A stretch of 64,000 bases of DNA from Actinocatenispora thailandica (GTDB lineage: Bacteria > Actinomycetota > Actinomycetes > Mycobacteriales > Micromonosporaceae): positions 7,066,198 to 7,130,197 of the forward strand of contig NZ_AP023355.1 in assembly GCF_016865425.1 (NCBI RefSeq). The letters run 5' to 3'. Within the stretch, counting starts at the first letter, position 1; every line of letters starts with the position of its first letter. This document shows positions 61,373-64,000 of this stretch, one piece after another. The notes below the pieces were generated by a model. It saw only the letters and a list, made by a program, of their open reading frames with translations. It did no database searches and was not told where the DNA came from. Made by a program: the position numbers and the translations under genes.

Positions 61373-62644
61373 CTACCCGGTCGTACCGGCCGGGTGCAGT
61401 TCGGCGCGCCGGAGGGCACGGGCGGCGAGGCCGACCGCGGCGGCGAGCAGGCAGATCGCGGCGCAGCCGAGGAAGAACGTGCCCGATCCCCAGGCGGCCA
61501 CGGTGAGGCCGACCGCGGGGAACAGGATCGGCGTGAGCCCCAGGGTGAGCAGCGTGGTGACCGAGGTGATCCGGCCGAGGTAGCCGGGGTTCGCCTCGGT
61601 CTGCACCAGCGCACTGGTCAGGGTGCTGGTGATTCCGCTGGTCAACCCCATCGACCCGCCGAGCAGTACGGCGAGCGGCAGGCTCGGCGCGAGCCCGACC
61701 GCGGCGGTGTCCGCCGCCGTCAGGAGCAGCGCGCCGGCCGCGACCAGTCCGGCCCGCGGAATCCGCCGGCGCAGCGCGACCAGCAGCGCGGCGGCGGCAC
61801 CACCGACGCTGAACGCGCCGGCGATCCAGCCCATCCCGGTCGCGCCCCAGCCGCGCTCGTCGGCGAGCAGCACCAGACCGAGGGCGACCGGGCCGCTGAA
61901 GCACATCTCGCTCAGCCCGACGACCACGACCAGCGGCGCCAACACCCGGTGGCCGCGCAGGTAGCGCAGGCCCTCGCCGAGCCCGCGCCAGGCCGGTACC
62001 CGGTCGGGGCCGGTCCGGGTGCCCTGCGCGCCGGCGGTCAGCGCGGTCGACGCCCCGGTGGTGCGCACCACGAGCAGCAGGACCAGGGAGACCGCGAACA
62101 GCGCGCTGGCCGCGGCGAACGCGGCCGGGGAGCCGCCGGCCGCGAGGACGACGCCGGCCAGCACCGGACCGACCGCGTTGCTCAGCCGGACCGACAGCCC
62201 GCGCATCCCCTGCAGCCGGGCGAGCTGGTCGGCCCGGGTGATTCGCGGCGGGAGCGCGCCGACCGCCGGCATGAACAGCGCGTCCACCACCCCGAAGAGC
62301 ACCGCGACGGCGATCAGCACCCCGATGCCCGGCGAGGTCAGCAGGATCAGCGCGGCGACGGCGCCGATCACGACGCAGCGGGTGGTGTCGCTGGCGATCG
62401 CGATCCGGCGCGGCCCGAACCGGTCGGCGACCACGCCACCAGCGAGCATGAGCACCGCCCGGGGCACCGCGCCGCACGCCACCACGAGCCCGACGTACGA
62501 AGGGCCGGCGATCCGGGTGGCGGCCCAGGACAGCGCCAGGAAGTACACCACGTCGCCGGTCACCGAGGCGGTGTACGCGGTGAGCCAGCGCAGCACGTTC
62601 GGATCGCGGTGCGCTGGCCGGGCGACCACGGTCGGGGTGCTCAC
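61373..62644 (-). CDS. MFS transporter
   Basis: 423 residues, 12 predicted membrane helices, e.g. GLVVACGAVPRAVLMLAGG, VVIGAVAALILLTSPGIGVL, LIAVAVLFGVVDALFMPAVG, FAAASALFAVSLVLLLVV. The MFS loop 2-3 signature is GGVVADRFGPRR. Members of this MFS_3/enterobactin-exporter-like group efflux drugs or siderophores. GTG 62644 overlaps the stop of a 62-residue linker ORF by four bases. The ArsR-type gene upstream suggests induction by its ligand. Confidence 0.9.
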   Translation of the reverse strand: MSTPTVVARPAHRDPNVLRWLTAYTASVTGDVVYFLALSWAATRIAGPSYVGLVVACGAVPRAVLMLAGGVVADRFGPRRIAIASDTTRCVVIGAVAALILLTSPGIGVLIAVAVLFGVVDALFMPAVGALPPRITRADQLARLQGMRGLSVRLSNAVGPVLAGVVLAAGGSPAAFAAASALFAVSLVLLLVVRTTGASTALTAGAQGTRTGPDRVPAWRGLGEGLRYLRGHRVLAPLVVVVGLSEMCFSGPVALGLVLLADERGWGATGMGWIAGAFSVGGAAAALLVALRRRIPRAGLVAAGALLLTAADTAAVGLAPSLPLAVLLGGSMGLTSGITSTLTSALVQTEANPGYLGRITSVTTLLTLGLTPILFPAVGLTVAAWGSGTFFLGCAAICLLAAAVGLAARALRRAELHPAGTTG

Positions 62645-62829
62645 GAGCGTCCCGGCGGCGCGCCGGTGCTCGTGCGGTGGGCCCGCGCCGGGTGCCCGTC
62701 GGGCACGCTCGCATGGTGGGGCCGCGCCGCCCGAGCGGTGTGGTCGCTCGTGCGGTGGGACGGCGCTGCGCCCGCGGTGCGCTCGCTCGTGCGGTGGGAC
62801 GGCGCTGCGCCCGCGGTGCGCTCGCTCAT
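62641..62829 (-). CDS. 62-aa linker ORF stitched between ArsR gene and MFS gene
   Basis: ATG 62829 overlaps the ArsR-type stop by four bases (ATGA) and its TGA overlaps the MFS GTG by four bases (GTGA). The product begins MSERTAGAAPSHRTSERTAG and is His/Arg/Ala/Ser-rich, with a 39-bp DNA repeat (RTSERTAGAAPSH twice). It has no hydrophobic helix. It may simply carry ribosomes from one gene to the next; no family known. The nearly perfect joins at both ends argue that it is translated. Confidence 0.6.
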   Translation of the reverse strand: MSERTAGAAPSHRTSERTAGAAPSHRTSDHTARAARPHHASVPDGHPARAHRTSTGAPPGRS

Positions 62830-63410
62830 TCCGGCGCTCCGCCGAGTGGCACCGTGCCCGGCACCGGGAACGCCTGGACCTGTACCGACACCGGTACGCC
62901 GGCCGCGCTGGCGGGCGCGTCCCGGTACCGGCGGATCACGTCGAACAGCTCGGCGCGCAGCCGGGCCACCTCGGCGGGGGCGAGCGTGAGCGTGAAGTCC
63001 CCGTACGTGCTGACGTCGGCCCACTCCGGTGGCAGCAGCGGCACCTCCTCCGCCGCCCGGCGCAGTTGCTCGATGCGGGACAGCACCAGCGCGTGCGTGT
63101 ACGACCGGCCGGCCGCCCGTTGCTCGGCGGGTCCGGCGGACGGGTCGTGGATCGACTGCCGGTGCGCCGCCCTCCACCACCGGTCCCGGCCGGTACCGAG
63201 GTCCGCGTCCTCGACGATCAGCCCGCCGGCGGCGAGGCGGCGCAGATGGTAGCTGGCCGCTCCCGGGTTGATGCCCAGCTCGGCGGCGATGCCGGTGGCC
63301 GTCGCCGGACCGCGTTCGCGGAGCAGGTTGAGCACGGTCAGCCGCACCGGGTGGGCCAGCACCCGCAGCGTCGCGGTGTCCAGGCGGATGTCGGGGCCCT
63401 GATCGTCCAT
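62826..63410 (-). CDS. ArsR/HTH_20-family regulator of the MFS operon
   Basis: 194 residues. N-terminal winged helix: ATLRVLAHPVRLTVLNLLRE, TGIAAELGINPGAASYHLRR (recognition helix), LAAGGLIVEDADLGTGRDRW (wing). The C-terminal helical part resembles HTH_20 multidrug-type regulators. ATG 63410 is seven bases after TACCGT (63423-63418), hence leaderless. An inverted repeat operator at 63426-63459 covers the promoter, so it probably represses its own operon with the exporter. Confidence 0.9.
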   Translation of the reverse strand: MDDQGPDIRLDTATLRVLAHPVRLTVLNLLRERGPATATGIAAELGINPGAASYHLRRLAAGGLIVEDADLGTGRDRWWRAAHRQSIHDPSAGPAEQRAAGRSYTHALVLSRIEQLRRAAEEVPLLPPEWADVSTYGDFTLTLAPAEVARLRAELFDVIRRYRDAPASAAGVPVSVQVQAFPVPGTVPLGGAPE

Positions 63411-63417
63411 GGCCGTG

Positions 63418-63459
63418 ACGGTACACCTACAACAGATGTTTCAAAACATCTCTTGTAGG
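63418..63459 (-). promoter_or_regulatory. promoter and inverted-repeat operator of the ArsR-MFS operon
   Basis: Left arm CCTACAACAGATGTTT (63426-63441) and right arm AAACATCTCTTGTAGG (63444-63459) pair in 15 of 16 positions around CA. The -10 TACCGT is 63423-63418 and TTGAAA (63444-63439) may be the -35. A repressor would cover the -35. Confidence 0.85.
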
Positions 63460-63472
63460 TTTTCCTCGCCGG

Positions 63473-63559
63473 CCAGGCCCGCGGAACGAGCCGTGCCGCG
63501 GCCAGGCCCGCGGAACGAGCCGTGCCGCGGCCAGGCCCGCGGAACGAGCCGTGCCGCGG
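63473..63559. repeat. 29-bp tandem repeat, 3 copies plus a decayed fourth
   Basis: Copies at 63473, 63502 and 63531, unit CCAGGCCCGCGGAACGAGCC plus GTGCCGCGG; a decayed fourth follows to about 63588. The three copies are identical. It lies between the divergent ArsR operon and dcd; no spacers, not CRISPR. Confidence 0.95.
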
Positions 63560-63674
63560 TCGGGCCCGCGCAACGACAGAACGAGCCGGCTACCGCGGAA
63601 CGGGCCGGGCCGGCGTGGCGGCGCCGCCGGGGCCGGTGCGGGTGCCACCCCGGCGCGGTCGGTACGCTGCGCGA

Positions 63675-64000
63675 ATGTTGCTGTCCGACCGGGATCTGGC
63701 CAAGGAGATCGACGGCGGCCGGCTGCGCCTCGACCCGTACGATCCGGCGCTGATCCAGCCGTCCAGCATCGACGTGCGGCTGGATCGCTGGTTCCGGGTG
63801 TTCAACAACTCGCGGTACACGCACATCGACCCGGCCCGCCAGCAGGACGACCTGACCAGCCTGCGCGAGGTGCCGGACGGCGAGCCGTTCGTGCTGCACC
63901 CGAACGAGTTCGTGCTGGCCTCGACACTGGAAGTCGTGACGCTGCCGGACGACCTGGCCGGCCGGCTGGAGGGCAAGTCGAGCCTGGGCCGGCTGGGGCT
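63675..64000 (+). CDS. dcd: dCTP deaminase (partial, 3' end beyond window)
   Basis: Produces dUTP (or dUMP) from dCTP for thymidylate synthesis. The N-terminal 108 residues seen include [57 protein letters not shown] and [12 protein letters not shown], the active-site motif of trimeric dUTPase/Dcd enzymes. ATG 63675 is six bases after TACGCT (63663-63668), giving a leaderless mRNA. The reading frame is still open at base 64000. Confidence 0.95.
   Translation, partial: MLLSDRDLAKEIDGGRLRLDPYDPALIQPSSIDVRLDRWFRVFNNSRYTHIDPARQQDDLTSLREVPDGEPFVLHPNEFVLASTLEVVTLPDDLAGRLEGKSSLGRLG

Noticed and set aside
63473-63559. 29-bp repeats as a CRISPR array
   Set aside because: Tandem without spacers; length is typical of CRISPR repeats only by chance.

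Overview
This is a very GC-rich window with G or C at almost every third codon position, many GTG starts, mycothiol-type DinB, DUF4192, LppU-like and MmyB-like families, and a canonical actinobacterial SOS box. It is a chromosomal piece of a high-GC actinomycete; a relative of Micromonosporaceae is my best inference, but no ribosomal marker is present to fix it. No phage, plasmid, insertion sequence or CRISPR array was seen.

Layout. 1-1871: E1 beta (cut by the window edge) and E1 alpha of a 2-oxo acid dehydrogenase. 2487-4697: a large low-complexity membrane protein. 4845-13758: an unknown protein, then two overlapping dynamin-like GTPase genes with very long disordered regions. 14103-16875: DinB-type, membrane and PH-like proteins. 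16930-18214: a DAHP synthase gene behind a leader peptide with Tyr-Trp-Trp-Phe and an attenuator hairpin. 18257-22128: two-component system (kinase frameshifted) and two lipoproteins. 22145-28958: an acetyltransferase, an EndoQ-UvrD fusion, two LppU-like paralogues and a DUF6314-like protein. 29049-30402: a winged-helix regulator with its operator, a chain of overlapping micro-ORFs, and def. 30559-36881: split RibD-like pair, hydrolase-TetR operon, AAA ATPase, lipoprotein hydrolase, fructosamine-kinase-like protein. 37077-42353: GNAT, DUF4192, fdhD, mobA, DUF6457-like and YbjN-like genes. 42560-52411: Lrp/ddaH pair, Crp/YciI pair, several stand-alone small enzymes and membrane proteins, and a frameshifted methyltransferase. 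52577-56777: aldo/keto reductase with a divergent MmyB-type regulator, an APH-like kinase, a repeat protein and an orphan Imm10 immunity protein. 56795-58325: duplicated tRNA-Gly flank around a DUF2625 gene, then the intact tRNA-Gly. 58434-64000: an SOS-box operon, lactate monooxygenase, VOC protein, an ArsR-linker-MFS operon with its operator, and the start of dcd.

How the genes work together. There is no single large pathway. Functional groups are the E1 pair; the GTPase pair (probably cell division or membrane work, like DynA/DynB of Streptomyces); fdhD with mobA (molybdenum cofactor and formate dehydrogenase maturation); deaminase with reductase; and several regulator-target pairs whose operators can be read directly. 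A recurring theme is translation architecture: many genes have a -10 hexamer only 6-8 bases before the start codon, which predicts leaderless mRNAs and decides several start sites. Two operons contain small ORFs stitched to their neighbours by 4-base overlaps. Three genes carry apparent frameshifts, so base-level errors should be excluded before calling them pseudogenes.
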